Assembly: GCA_021234155.1 (NCBI GenBank)
Contig: JAJEKV010000057.1
Location: 2,759,821 to 2,823,820, forward strand
From: Isoetes taiwanensis
Taxonomy: Eukaryota; Streptophyta; Lycopodiopsida; Isoetales; Isoetaceae
Direction of reading: 5' to 3'
DNA: 64,000 nucleotides
The notes under the pieces are model-generated. The model was given only the letters and a program-made list of their open reading frames with translations, had not been told where the DNA came from and did not search any database. The first letter of the stretch is position 1. Each line of letters begins with the position of its first letter. The translations under genes were made by a program, and so were the position numbers. This document shows positions 1 to 13,400 of the stretch, piece after piece.

Positions 1-1585
1 CTCATGGAAGAATGGTTCTGAGATAAGTTTTGCATTGTGTTGAAGCTAATGGTGTTGGAGCTACGCCAATGATAGCCAGGCTTGTGACTTCTTGACATGT
101 TTGTATTGTGATCATGATCTTCATCATTGAGTTTGCTACCTCGACATGGTATTAGATGTATGAGTAACCTTGGCAAGGGAATTGCATGTAGAAAATATGG
201 GTAAGCTTTTCCTGCTACTGCGACATGGCTAGATTGTGATTGAGATCACGGGCATCATCGAGACTTGATCTTCTAGATACATGTATAGTACATATTGTAA
301 TGAACATCATATGTTATGGTCCGTATCATTGTACAACTGTTGTCTTTGTATATGTTCTTGGATCCTCCAGGGTCAGGCTTCCGGGTTCGATGGCCTTGGT
401 TGCTCCGGCATGCTCATGTTCATCTGTGTTTTTTTGTGGTATTCTTGTGCTCTTTGAAACCTGGCATAGTTCTCCTAGCAAGGATGCTATGAGGTCCTTC
501 AGTGCCAAATGTGGGCTGGGAAGGGTATGCGCATACGAGGTTCACCCCACTAGAGGGCTCGAAATGTGAGCTGACTAGGCATGTTTCTGCTAATAGGACT
601 TGCACGTAGGCTGGCTGAGCTTCCCATTTGTCCCGGAGCTATGTTATGATGTTTTGGTATTTTGGCTATGTTCTTGCTTTTGATGCTCATGTTTTGTATT
701 TCATTTGATCATGTTGCCATTGTCTAACACTGTACTCGCATAGGATCTGGTGTCTTTGCTTGTGTTTATGTTCTTGTTATCTAAGATTCCAGAGTATTTC
801 CATGTATGAAGTGACAGCCAGGAATCCCCACTTAGTCACGAGGATTAACCCCAATGAGTGCATGTGCAGTGAGAGAGCAAGATGATATTCGAGCTAGTGG
901 CAAAGGTGCAATTGGAGATCGAGATGGAGTTATAGATGAAGCTTCTGTTGGTTCTATTATACTCGTTACATCCTGGCCATTCATTTAAGGAATATTCCAG
1001 TGGATATTCCTTATCCTTCACCCCTGACCGTAGGAAGGAAAAGAAGATGGGGCCAAACTGGATGGTAGCAGGGTCAATGATACAGTCAATAAGGTGCAAA
1101 ACAAATGAGAGTGCGGACTTTTGGCAATATTCCTCTGTCAAATGTGGCCATCTAGAGGTTCCCTGCGCCAAAGAGAACTTGCAAGCGTATGCATAATAAC
1201 ATTTTAAGCATGGGAAGCACATTCATAATAACAGAGACATTTGTTAATCATAAGTCGTCGTTCATTATTCTTAGAGGAGCTCGTCCTCCATAAAATACAC
1301 TTGAAGCACAGATATAATAACAGACACATTTATTAATCATAAGCCGGTGTTGCATTACAAGGAAGAGTAACATTAGCAAATACTCATCCCAAGAGGAAAC
1401 TGCACTTGTGCATGCAATTGCATGCCAGCCTGCAATGATACAATCAATCCAAGAGCATTTGAATTATGTCCCAGCATGGCTCCCTATTCTTCAAAATGCC
1501 AAGCCTTCACAATCCATTTGAACCAAAGAACGGGCCTTCTAAAGAAAAAAACAGAGCAAACAAACCCATTACCCAAAAATGAACG
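1..1585. other. no gene recognised
   Basis: AT-rich DNA with only short overlapping frames on both strands, none of which resembles a known domain. A roughly 50-bp imperfect direct repeat (starting near 1221 and 1309, both containing a run related to TTAATCATAAG) is the only structure seen. Confidence 0.5.
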
Positions 1586-1665
1586 AAGTCCTTTTAATTT
1601 TTGTCAGACGAGGACAAGAAGAATCAAAAGAAGCTTTTGGCTATGGCAGAAGGCAAACTCCTTAA
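1586..1665 (+). repeat. direct repeat, copy 1 (pairs with 2688-2768)
   Basis: An ~80-bp segment running from a TCCTTTTA block to a CTCCTTAA end recurs at 2688-2768 at roughly 80% identity by eye. Both copies contain an AAGCTTYTGGCTATGGC core. The CACTA-type element lies immediately after copy 1, and a short sequence following the element (TACAGAGAAG) also follows copy 2. The element therefore sits inside one unit of a tandem duplication. Confidence 0.6.
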
Positions 1666-2668
1666 CACTAGAGTTGTCCCTTGATGAACCCAAATGGGTT
1701 CATTAGTATACTTTTTTTGAAATTCTACCATGGCTCCGAGATAAAGAATTTGTCTACATACTCACAATATGTTGTCCTTCATGAGTGTACATATAAGGAA
1801 AAATTTATGAAAAAATATAGAAAGCTTCTATTACCAAACATAATGTGGAGCCGAATGCAAAGGGGTCAAGTTTATTCACAAAGTCTTTGACATTTCTCAA
1901 ATTATTTTGCAAATATGATTTTTCCTAGGAATTCTAATTCTTCCATCTTGTAATTCATGATATGAGAAATCTATCACAAGAAGAATTAGAAAAATCTATG
2001 GTAGAATTTTCGAGAAATAATTCCTTAAAGTTTGAAGTTCAAAAGCTCTTTATGGACCCAGTTAGGTCCTCCGAGGGTCAAAATTTTGAAAATTCATAGT
2101 ACTACTCCACTTTTTGAAAAAATGAAATCCATTTAGCAAGACGTGTAGTACTTAGTATCTATTTCCATTAAAAAATAATAATACCTTCACATTCTTATTC
2201 TATTTCAAATATCATGGATATAAAATGGTTCCTGGATGTCTGTTTTTCAGAAATTCCTTAGGGACCTGACTGGGTCTCTCAAGGATTGAAATTATAATTT
2301 GCTCATTGATACATCAAATTTTTATGAAATCACATGAAATTTGAATAATGAGTAGCATTTATAGGCTACGTTCATAGAAAATTAATGTCATCTTGAAATT
2401 TGTATTCTATGTTGAGTGTCATGAGATTATATCATATCATTGAAACCATTGAATTGAGTGTATTTCAAGATGCAATTGTGCCAAACTTGTGAAGAATTTT
2501 ATTTTGCCATTGAATATGGTGGTACAACTTCGAGTTAATCTTACAATTCAGGTGTCCATATTTAAAATCTCATACGTATCATGAAGAACTAGTCCCTAAT
2601 ATGGAGAAGGGATTGAGGGACCCATACGGGTTGATAAATCCAAATAGGTCCCTGAGACAACTCTAGTG
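1666..2668. mobile_element. non-autonomous CACTA-type (CMC/EnSpm) DNA transposon
   Basis: The segment begins CACTAGAGTTGTC and ends with its perfect inverse GACAACTCTAGTG, the diagnostic CACTA...TAGTG termini of CMC elements. Inside both ends are imperfect subterminal repeats related to GGACCYA..GGGT (around 2050, 2268, 2615 and 2645), as usual for this superfamily. No transposase is present in its 1003 bp, so it would depend on a protein supplied in trans. The expected 3-bp target duplication is not exact (TAA before, TAC after). This suggests later change at one edge, or excision and repair of part of the flanking repeat. Confidence 0.7.
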
Positions 2669-2687
2669 TACAGAGAAGCAGAGCTGC

Positions 2688-2768
2688 AGTCCTTTTATTT
2701 TTTGACGGAATGAGGAGAAGAAGAATGCAAAATAAGCTTCTGGCTATGGCGGAAGACGAAATCCTTAA
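2688..2768 (+). repeat. direct repeat, copy 2 (pairs with 1586-1665)
   Basis: Second copy of the segment described at 1586-1665. It continues into a TTTACCC...TACAGAGAAG stretch, whose first half is missing from the other copy at the point where the CACTA element sits. Confidence 0.6.
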
Positions 2769-3266
2769 TTTACCCTTTTCAAGACATACAGAGAAGAAAA
2801 GCTGCACATGCTATAGCCTGGCTCCAGAATCAAGTCCCAAACATGGCTCCTGGCAGAAGCCCTCTGCCATGGCCATGCCGCCCAGCCTCCTGGCATGAAA
2901 CCACTGGAAAAAAAAAAATCCAAATAGAAACTTGAGTTCCATCATTTCCATGCGCCCAGAACCCATCGGCAACACAACACTTCTAAAAAGGAAAACCCCT
3001 CGACCTAGCCGGACCGACCACTGCCATCCCAAATCCTAATTTCTGACATCAGCAAAGTACTCCTTTGCCATACGAATACACCCCTCAACCATTCCAAATT
3101 TTATATTATGTCCACCCAAAACAACAATTGCCCAAGATAATTGTGAAACCAAAAAATTCCTTTGAATTCGTTATATATAATGGATATTGATTTATAAGAA
3201 TGGTTCCTTTTGAATTTGCAAAAGAAGATTCGATTTTTCACTAATATTATCAACCTAGAATTAGTG

Positions 3267-3622
3267 CAACTTTTGACAAGATCCCAAGTTGTCAGGAGTG
3301 TCAACTCGGCGTTACATTTGGTACCAGAGCAGGGCTCGAGTTCGAGTCTCCATGGGGGCAAGTATGACCCAGAATACCATTAGACAGTAGGTCATGACTT
3401 GGTCTTGGACACCAAGGAATGGTGTGGTCTATGGTTTGTGATGCTCGAGGACGAGCATAGTTCTAATGGGAGAGATTGTAACAGACCCATGGGAGACTGC
3501 TCGAGTGGATCTTGATGTCGCGTTTCCTGAGACACTGGCATAAATGGGTAGAAGCGACTACTCATAAATGTCTAGATGGTTTTTCCCAGTTAGTTAAGGG
3601 CATGTCGGTTAGGAATGTTACA
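3267..3622 (+). mobile_element. TRIM (miniature LTR retrotransposon), copy A, partial
   Basis: Reading left to right: an LTR end (...GTTACA, to 3316), a primer-binding site TGGTACCAGAGC (3319-3330, one change from the initiator-Met complement), a short non-coding interior, a purine tract ATGGGAGAGAT, and a full right LTR (3477-3622, TGTAACAG...AATGTTACA). The left LTR is recognisable only over its last ~50 bp, so this copy is 5'-truncated or strongly diverged. It belongs to the same family as the copies at 28962-29436 and 30956-31397 but lies in the opposite orientation. It has no coding capacity. Confidence 0.7.
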
Positions 3623-3780
3623 TATGAGAACTAGACGTAGCAACTCTCATGGAAAACTCCCCTAACTTGACCGAGTGTCCCAAAACAACTTAACATAGTA
3701 GCTCTTGGAGTGACCGGATATCCCAAAATAATATCTTTTTACCGAAAGAGGCCAAAGCAATAACTTTTGCCCTAAAGTTA

Positions 3781-3952
3781 ACTAGATTGATTTGATTTCT
3801 CATAATAGCAAGTATTGGCTTACCAACTTGGCCAAGGAGCTCAAAATAGCAATGTGTATCATACAAGTCAACTAGGTTGATTTGATTTCTCATAATAGGA
3901 ACTATTGGCTTACCAACTTGGCCAAGAAGCCCAAACAATGTGTATCATACAA
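3781..3952 (+). repeat. two-copy tandem repeat, ~85-90 bp
   Basis: Copy 1 (3781-3870) and copy 2 (3871-3952) are nearly identical. Both start with ACTAGRTTGATTTG and run through TTGGCTTACCAACTTGGCC to TGTATCATACAA. A weaker ~48-bp tandem pair follows (3973-4070). No gene is recognised between 3623 and 4750. Confidence 0.75.
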
Positions 3953-4750
3953 TCAACCAAGTTGATTAGACATGGTAAACTTTGACGGGCACTGCCAACA
4001 TAGCAATTTCTTATTACACATGGTAATCTTTGTCAAACACTGCCAAAATACCCTCAAAATAACAATATCAAGATTTTCACGATTGGGTTGTTTAAATTTC
4101 TGGTGGCACAATTTTGGACTTCCATATCGTTTATCCCATTCCTTCGATTCTGCAACCCCAACAGCACAGGAACTGATCAAAGTCAAACAAGAATTGATAA
4201 AAATCGAACGCTCACCAGTTGTGATATTGTAAGGGTAAGCTTGTCGATCAATTGCACCAGCCACCAGAAAAACAAGGATTCCCTTCCCAACAAGCTTACC
4301 TTATAAAATTTTCGATTCACATGCATTTCCAACACAAAAGAATTCCGTGATGGCTCACTGAGCACTACTGAGTTCTTGTTCATCCATAACATATAAGACA
4401 TGCACTCTTTTTTCAAGAAACAAGATGTTAATGCCCGTTGGATGGGATCTCAAATAACATCTTAGGAGAAACCTGTGCAAGTACGAAAGTTCATGCTGTG
4501 AGACCTAGTGTTTATTGTTTAATACCACGGATTAAATGGCCAAGGAAGTTGCTCTTATGTCATGCTATTTTCCAACTTACTTTGGGAACCATGTTGTGCA
4601 TATTTTATTGATACAAGAACATGAGCAAGTAAATGTAGGGTATTCTAGATTATTCATTGTTGACCATCTCAGTCACTTTCAAATGTCAATGCAAGCGGTA
4701 ACTTGCCCATGATTTCACTTAAAGGCGAGATTCCTTGAACATGATTTCAT

Positions 4751-5031
4751 CAGAAATAAGGTGACTTACAAGGATTAACCATTAGGACCAATTTGAAGTT
4801 CCCCTTCATGCAGATCAATTCTTTATATTTTCACAGTGCCAATAACATCTGCATGAAGACATTAGTGCATTTTACAAAAGAAACAACAACAGAAATAAGG
4901 TGACTTACAAGGATTAACCATTAGGACCAATTTGAAGTTCCCCTTCATGCAGATCAATTCTTTATATTTTCACAATTGTGCCAATAACAATTGCATGAAG
5001 ACATTAGTGCATTTTACAAAAGAAACAACAA
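4751..5031 (+). repeat. recent tandem duplication, ~140 bp x2
   Basis: 4751-4889 and 4890-5031 are almost identical, starting CAGAAATAAGGTGACTTAC. Copy 2 differs mainly by a few extra bases near 4975 and one small change near 4989. The near identity implies a recent event. No coding potential is seen. Confidence 0.85.
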
Positions 5032-5717
5032 AGCTTCATATATCGCTCTTTGATTCCAGATAAAACGACTGAGTTTTTGATGGAGAACAATATATACAAA
5101 GCATATGAAGAGAATTAAGGAACGGATAAATATACAGGGTGCCTCTACTGAGTCATGTACTGTATTTGTAACAGTCTGTAATAAACAAGGCTCCTAATTA
5201 CATTTGAAATTTATCCATATGTAGTAATAACGCATGTAAAAACAATTAAGACAATTTACAAGATCAGACATCTACGTTGAACAGCAGCCATAACACTTGA
5301 TACTATAGTGTCCAATCCACATTCTGTTTTCCCTCTGCAAATTTTGTAGTAGCCTTTGCTTGCCCCAGCTTGCACCCCCAGAATTCTTGATTATCCAATA
5401 ACATATCCAACAAGCAGAACGTCAACTGCAGACATTGCCAATATATAATCTGTCACATAACCGATAACAATAATAACCAAAAGATGTTAGCATTCAGAAC
5501 AGGGTTTACCTGCCAAATGGCCATCAGCAATCTGCTTTTCGCACAAAGAAAAAGTTTGACACTGTCACAGCAATGTGCTTGTTGAGAAATTTACATTGGC
5601 CATCTGCCCCTTCTCGAGTTCTAGACCACCAACTTGCATTGTTAATAATTCTATCCCATTTTTTTTCCTAATGCTATGCTTAGCATACACAATATATGGT
5701 TACAGGATTCACAAGCA

Positions 5718-6165
5718 AGCAGGCAGCATACCCACAGAATTCAATCTCGTATCCATGGCCATTACTTTAAACATGGAAAAAGCAAGCGTACCTTTCTTTA
5801 TATGGAACACTTCCGATTTAGAGATGCAGACCCTTATAACAGTGATTCAACTGGTTCTAACTTTGAGATCTCTGGACCATCATTTTGCTGAGCTGATCTA
5901 TATATCTGTGATATTTCACATCAACTCAGAAGCTGTTTACTAAAGGAAGGAGGAAAGTTAAGAATAATAGTTTTCTTCACCAACGTAATAATGTGCTGGG
6001 TGTTATGTACAATACAATCAAGCAGGCAGGCAGCATACCCACAGAATTTTCATGGCTTCCATTACTTGAAACATGAGACAAAAAGAAAAAGCAAACGTAC
6101 CTTTCTTTATATGGAACACTTCCGATTTAGAGGTGCAGACCCTTATAAGAGGGATTCAACTGGTT
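5718..6165 (+). repeat. direct repeats ~140 bp, 5718-5856 and 6025-6165
   Basis: Two copies share the block from GGCAGCATACCCACAGAAT to GATTCAACTGG. A ~40-bp internal stretch around CGTACCTTTCTTTATATGG is virtually identical in both. About 170 bp of unrelated sequence separates them. The short frames found here merely read through the repeats. Confidence 0.75.
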
Positions 6166-6166
6166 T

Positions 6167-7409
6167 TATGAGGAAGCATTTATCAGAAAAAGATCCTAAC
6201 CACCGTGTAAAAAATTCAAATTCTGAGGGCCAGTTTCCTTTACCAAATAGATCTACAAATGACAATTCCAGCATCCAGTGTAGTAGCTGCAATGGATAGT
6301 AACAGAATACCTCCAGAAGGGACACACCTTCAAAAATAAATAAAAGAAACCGATGGGAAGGGTGGAGCATTAGTATGTGCTGGTATACCATAGTGGCAGC
6401 TAATCGATCTTACTAAGACTATGATAAAAAAACCGGATCTGTGTTCCTGTACAATCATACCTGAATTGTCAGAATGGATGTCAAGCTTCTGTGAGCACTT
6501 GAATCGTGTTTGGAAAATAGGTGCTTCATGCTACTGTTATGCCTGAGTTTAAAGAGAAACCTGTTGTGGCTCAAAGGGTATACCCCCTTTCCTAGTAACA
6601 TGAAAAGAATAGATGATTGGCTAAGGAAGCAAAGACGTCTCAAGGGCAGAGCCAGACTTCGATCATTTGGAGCAGGACATCAAAACACTGCAACGACTAG
6701 AAATATTCACAAAAAAATCTTACCTCTGCTCCTTCCGCTGCTTATGGTCGATGTGATTTGTCCAAGCGATTCGTCCACTCTTTGCTTCTCCCGCCTCTTC
6801 ACAAAGAATCCATCTCCGCCTTCCATCTATCACGATTTGAGGAGGACGAAGTTCCCCTCTGCTTCGCTACCTCTAGGCGCCACCAAAAAGCGGAGATCGC
6901 ATCTCCACCTTCCACCCGACTCCAATAAAATCCACGCCGTATACCTGTCCTTAAAGTGTCCCTCCAATCCCAAAAGTCCACAGCCATAGACAAGGAATAT
7001 GCTACGATATTTTCATATCCTGGCCCTCTATCGGCCACTCCCCAAACTCCCCAGGGATTGGCCTACGGGCAACCCAAAAACAATAGTTCTTAGGACATTG
7101 CTATCGTCAGTCACAGGTAAGTAAAACATAGGAGTTTCTATTCTACTTTCCTTCGCCATAGCCACTAAATCCAAAGCGAAAACGTTTAAGCCATCCGGTC
7201 TATTTCTTCTAAACTTTAAGTTCAACCACTCTCGTTATCTTAAACATGGTAAATAGTGACCACAATACTATTGGCATTACTGGATGTAGGCCTACATAGA
7301 AAGAAATACTCAATATAAATATATGTCTTATCCTAAGCACGAGAAGATATAAATAGTGACCAACGAGGTTTAATCAATGAATAGGTTAGCAAGGCCAGCA
7401 AGATACATA
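6167..7409. other. 3' flank of the monooxygenase gene; no gene recognised
   Basis: No conserved coding sequence was recognised on either strand. The region contains pyrimidine-rich and GC-richer stretches (6720-7060) with short frames that match nothing familiar. The 3' untranslated region and polyadenylation site of the minus-strand gene ending at 7410 must lie in its upper part. Confidence 0.4.
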
Positions 7410-10400
7410 TCACAGACATAAAACCATAGAAGAAAATATCCTCCATTTGCTTTTGTTTCTTGATTTCTTGATAGCCAACTTGAGACCAAAGCAGCTGGTA
7501 GGAAGTGCTGTAATGAAAAATAAACGCATGGTCATAACGCTGCACACTAAAAAATGGGACATCATTCTTTGCAAATAGGATAACAAGAAATTATCATGCA
7601 CCAAGGAAACGGTAACAGGCACCTAGCTATTAAATTTCAGAGCCGATCCGTTATTCATCAAATTATGCAAAATCATGTTCTAGCATCCAATAATATAGAA
7701 CAGAAGTGCATCATACGTACGGTCTTATCAATTTTGGGAACATCTTATGAAGTGTGGTCAAGAGAGCACTCTGTAAGAGTCCCCATTGTCCAGAGGGAAA
7801 TAAAATCCTGCTTGTGTTCATCTCGACAATGGCATGAGCATCAGCCAGCCTCTGTTTTGTAAATTCTGAAGCTGCATTACTGAATAGTACCTTTCCTGTA
7901 GCACCTAAGAGTATTCATCAAAAACATTACAATCAGAATTTATTCTTCAATGCCCCAATGAAAAGGCATCAGGTGCACTCATAATGCTTCCTCCCTAATT
8001 AACTACGGTTAATACTGACCAGAATCCATTAATTCGCCCAGTATTTTATCAAAGAGGACACAGTCTTCTAGGGCTGCATTACAACCTGTGCCATATGATG
8101 GGAACTGCAAAATCAAGCGACGGCATCAATCTTCAGGTGCCAATAAATACCCAAACAAAAAGGAAACGGGAGAGATTCTCATCATTGTGATCAGTTAACA
8201 CATTGAACAGTATATGAAACTCACCATTGCATGAGCAGCATCACCAAGAAGTACTACATTGTCATGATGGAAACGAGACAAAATAACTGCTCCTCCGAAT
8301 GATATAGATGGCAGTTTCAGGAAGTCCTCAGCAAAGTCGGGGGTTTCTTGCAATAGAAGCTCATATAATTCTGGAGCATTTTGTCTGCAAGTATTTCAAT
8401 ATCAAAGGTATTGAGTAAAACAAAGAAGAGACTGATATTTGATAAAAGATCTGAAGTGAGATGACAGTATTGTATTCGAATATTGGAAAGCAAGATGGTG
8501 TGAATAAACAACATATTCAAGTCGGCATTGACCAACATGACATGCCACTAAGTGCTGGTGATAAAAGCTGAAATGTCATCATTTAATTTAGCTTTATTTC
8601 CCATAATGGTTCTTGAAACAATAGACATAATGCTAGCAGAATCTGCTGCCAGGTATGCAACTTGAGGCTGTTCTCCATTATTTTTATTGATAGGCTGCAG
8701 GCTTTTGAAGTGAAGTTGAAGTTGCTGATTCAGATGCAAGCAAAGAAGGTATATAAAGAAGAGAAAGGTTTGATTTCTTTTCTTTTTTGGTAGCTGACGA
8801 ACTCCAAGACCAGAAATGACTGGCTTTACATGCCTATGCCAACTCAAGAAGAGTATTATTAAGCAGCAATAATGAGCTACATTAGAAGCATGAAAGTTAA
8901 ATAGTGGTGCAGAGCTCTTGCTTTGCACCTGATCTGGCATCATCATGCGCGAATAATATTACTGTAAAATGGAAAGAAGGGATGACCTTATGAAAGGCCA
9001 CAAAACACTAAGACTCCTCAGATGAACAGGACAACAGCTAGACCCACGCACACGGCCCATTAGGCCACTAAAGTAAATGGGAATATTGTGTGCCGCGCTT
9101 TTACTTGCCATCTTTACCTAGCAAATTCAAGGCTGGGGGACAAGTTAAACGAGAAACAAATGGATGTATCTTCCTAGCATCTGGTAGTGATGAATAAGTT
9201 CTTCTTTTTTAAATGGGTCCAACCAGAGGAGTAAATTAGAAATGGACCTTATGTCAAGCACTTATGCCAAAATATAAAAGGAAGAATCAAATTCTATGGT
9301 TTTCTGGTTATGCTCGTTGTCTAAGAACTTTTTCTCTACCTTGTAAAACACAGAAAGATGAAATATGTGTCCAACTGAATGACAAGAAAACTTCATGGGA
9401 GACACAGCTTATGTATTTTGGAGTCTTTGCTGGGTGAAATGTGGAGCTGGAAGCAGTCATCAAGAAAATCTATGGACATTGGAAATGCCTGTTCATATTA
9501 GCTGTGTATTAGGATATTACAATTTAAAGCCTACATTGTTGAATGCCATGCTTGGAAATTGATAGATGGCTATAATAAGGCCAATTGGCACTTGTAAAAT
9601 GTGTTTGGCCTTCTAGAAGTATTGCCAAAAATTATGAGGTGCTTCTAACCGAAATAGTTTCTCCACATCAACAGCGGAAGATGCATTCAGAAGCTTGGGA
9701 TTCTTTGTGCCACCCCAGAAACTGCCATCGGCCATTCCAACTAGCAACATATTCAAAGCTGGCCAACTCTGCATTGCAAGAGAAAACAGAGTCAAGTTCT
9801 CTACTTTTAATACTTAAAGATTTACTTCAAATGCCAAGAGAAAACACGCCACTATTTGATAAAATGGACAATTGATTCATGAATGATATGGAAGTTCTTC
9901 CATTTAAAGAACTTAAGTCCTGTGATATATAAGACATCTTTTCCTGCCGTCTTAGTTGAAAACTAATGCCATAAGTGCAGCTTGCTCTATGTGCTCAACA
10001 ATTTAATATATTACAAGCTCCATTCAGATGTAGCCTGTTCCCTAGGAAAGCGAAATGGCGTCTTTATTGTTCGGATCCCCTTCTCAAAACCTATGGCCTT
10101 GAAAGCTATTTATGCTTAAATACGTGGCCAACTGCAATCCCACCAGAATGAGCTTCAATAGTTTGAAAAAAGGTGGAACTGATTTTGCTGGAAGTCAAAT
10201 CATCGTTTTCCTAGTATATTTCTTTATCAAGCCAATCACCCTGCCATTGTCTTTAAGCTTGACCCAATAACAGCATCCAGCCCATTCATTGCATATGGAA
10301 CAAAACTTCCACCAGCACATAACCTAACCAGAATTTAGTACCATTTATCTTGGCCCATGTTGGAAGATCAAATTAGGCAATTATTTTATACATAATTAAA

Positions 10401-13400
10401 CAAAAGGAATCAACGGGACCTAGCCATTGTTGCTGTCTGAATTTGAAATATAGCCGACCAACGATTGGACATTCCACATACCCATCCAAATCTAATGGTT
10501 CGAATGAAGATATAATTATGGCAATGAAAAAACGTTCAATTTTTTCTGATAATGAGTTTGTGAAGCCAGCTTGCAAGATTGGGTACTTCTTAACTTCCTT
10601 ATCTCTTTATAGGGCTTCATCCTTAATGGTGTGTCTATCCAACAATTTAGAAGAGATCTTTTGTCCTCTACTAGGAAGCTCAACCAGGCTCTTACAATTT
10701 CTGGGTTCTTCACTGCAGTTCACCATAAGCAAATAGGCCCTCATAGGATAGGCCCATATAGGTTACAATTCAATTACAACATGTACACTGGTAAGCACTG
10801 CTTCTTGAATATCTCCTTACAAGCAAATTAAACAATACACTGTAACAGTTTCCTAAGCTTCATCGTTGTCTTCTCCATAATTGATCTGTCGATAAGCAAT
10901 TTATTGTGATACTTTCCTTCCCTCCATTGGGGAAGAAATTTGTGACATTGTTGTGGAACCATGAAGGATAGGCACATTTGCCAATCCCAATGTCTAAATT
11001 GATGCCACCTACACTCCCAATTCCATAATGTGCTGGATAATGTCTGTACGATTAGATATGGCTAATGGCCTTGCTTTCTAAAGGAACAGCAGTTGCATAC
11101 GTGAGATAATACAACGAATTCGAAAAAAGGCAAGACAATGTGAGGAGACAAAGAGAAGAAAATGAAAAGAAAAAGAGAAAATTTATGTATACCTGAACAC
11201 GATTGTGGTGAATAAAAAGTGGAGATGTTTTCGCCAAGGATGGACGCACATAAAATGATTTATAAAACTCTGGATTTGCTGTGAAGTCCATTTTTAGAGG
11301 TGGAGATCTAAAAGAAACTTTGTGCCAATCAGTCAAAAACAGTTTTTTGTTATGCAGACTATGCTGAAGGAACTTGGTAGTCATACTTGACGTTGTTCAT
11401 ATTGGAACTATTGTTCAAGCGCAGCATCTCCGCTCTCACTTTGCTTGACACTCCATCAGCACCCACGAGCAAATCAAAGTTGACTTCTTTAACATCTTTC
11501 CTATTGTCACAATCTGAAGCAATCTATAATTTAGTCAGTAGGGTATTTGAAACAATAAAGCTTATTAAAATCTCACAAAAGATTATCACCTCCTTTCTTG
11601 TACTTAGCTACAGTTTGAAATGTAGCTGTATCCTCTGTGTCATTTATATTAATCAACTCCCATCCAAAGTGCGTTGATATGCGCTCTGGATATCTGAAAG
11701 GTAAAAGTAGACGCTGAGCTTTGTAGTGGCTAACATGCATTTGCGGAATATTTGATTCATGGCAAGAATTTAGGAGACAAAAGTTGGAATTAGCACTTCA
11801 CACCCGAGCTTGCTATAAATATGTTTCAAATACCATTTATAAAAACTCCTAAACTGCCTAGTTACCTTTCAAGGAGCAGATTTTGGAGAAATGAAACAAA
11901 CGCATTGCGACTTACTCCATAGCTTTGGACCCCAGGCCCATTAGAGTAATCAAATATCCTCTGCAACACAAGACAAAAAATCAGCTAAATGAAGGGCAGA
12001 GACACTAAATTGGTTGTAGACTGAATATCTGCTAGATCTTGTATGATCCCTAGATATTACTGGTGCCGCAGTTACAACAAGGATTGAGTGGTTGACTTTA
12101 CTCAACCATATGGCGTCTATGTGATTGGAAATATAGATTCCATTTTCATCCAAAGAAGATTCATTAAATGAAACTTGTACTGGATGTAAATTCTCTCTTG
12201 GTATGATGAAGAATGCAAAAAAGCAGCTCAAGGAAGAGTTGGCAGCCTGCTCTTCTACAGCTATTGCAACTAAGAAAGCATACAAAAAGCTGATCCGCAT
12301 GAAAAAAAGAGCATATATAAAGCAGGTGAGGGAAGACATGCTTAACATGCTTTACAGTAATAAATCTGCTAAATTTTGGCAGAAGCTTCATGCTCAGAAA
12401 TCTGATTTGCCTCTTAAAGACCCAAAAGTGTGGACCACTGATGCTCCAACGCTCCTAGATGTGGGAAAAGCAGATTTGCTTGACATTGGATTGCAGCCCC
12501 AGCCCCAATCCTCCTCTCTTTTCTCCACTTCCCTTATCCGAGAAGCTATAAGCAAATTGAACATTGGAAAAGCAAAAGATTGTGAGGATTTGCAGGCTGA
12601 ATTTTTGATCCATGGAATGGATACCCTTGCGCCTATTGTGGCAGTATTCAATGACATAATATGCTCAAGCTTTCCAAAAGCATGGCCATTAATATCATCA
12701 AGCCAATTTTTAAGGCTGGAGACCCAATGAATCCAAACAACTACCGCCTTATAATGATTGGACATGTCATGGCAAGACTATATGGATGTGCATTGGACTT
12801 GATTATCAGTGAATATGCGGAGATAAATCTCCTTAGAGCAAAGGGCCAGGCCGGTTTCAGGAGGAATTTCTCAACAATAGATCATATCTTTACCTTACGG
12901 TCTATCATTGAGGAAGCTAGAGCAAAGAAAACAAAAGTTTATTGCTGCTTTGTGGATTTCCGCAAAGCTTTTGATACGGTCCCTCGGAATCGCCTATTTC
13001 ATAGACTTACTGAACTTGGATTGTCGCATCAAGTCATATGGGCCGTTTTGATGCTCTATGAAAATGTTTTGGGAAGAATTAAAGTGCCCGGGGGCTGGTC
13101 GGATGACATAAGCAGCACAATTGGGGTTAAACAGGGCTGTCCCTTATCCCCTACACTCTTCGGTTTGTACATTGACGAGCTGGAAAGCTTCGTAGCAGCG
13201 CTTGGAGGTGCCGGATCTGCTTTAGCTGATGAATGCATATCCATCCTTCTATATGCGGATGATGTGGTACTTATATCTTCTTCTCCTGAAGGCCTTCAGC
13301 ATCATTTAATGGCACTTGAGAAATTTTGCGCTCAAAGAAAGCCTAAAGTGAACTTGGACAAAACAAAAGTGATGGTTTTCAACACATCACGTGCTTGCAT

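Noticed and set aside
240..605. Overlapping frames near 0.2-0.6 kb
   Set aside because: Frames on both strands overlap, and none has a domain, splice context or compositional support.
845..1222. Complementary frames of 125 and 86 codons near 1 kb
   Set aside because: They are mutual shadows with no recognisable protein features. The region looks like decayed repeat DNA.
6799..7225. Two minus-strand frames just downstream of the monooxygenase gene as extra exons
   Set aside because: The gene already ends with an in-phase stop at 7410, and these frames match no part of the family.
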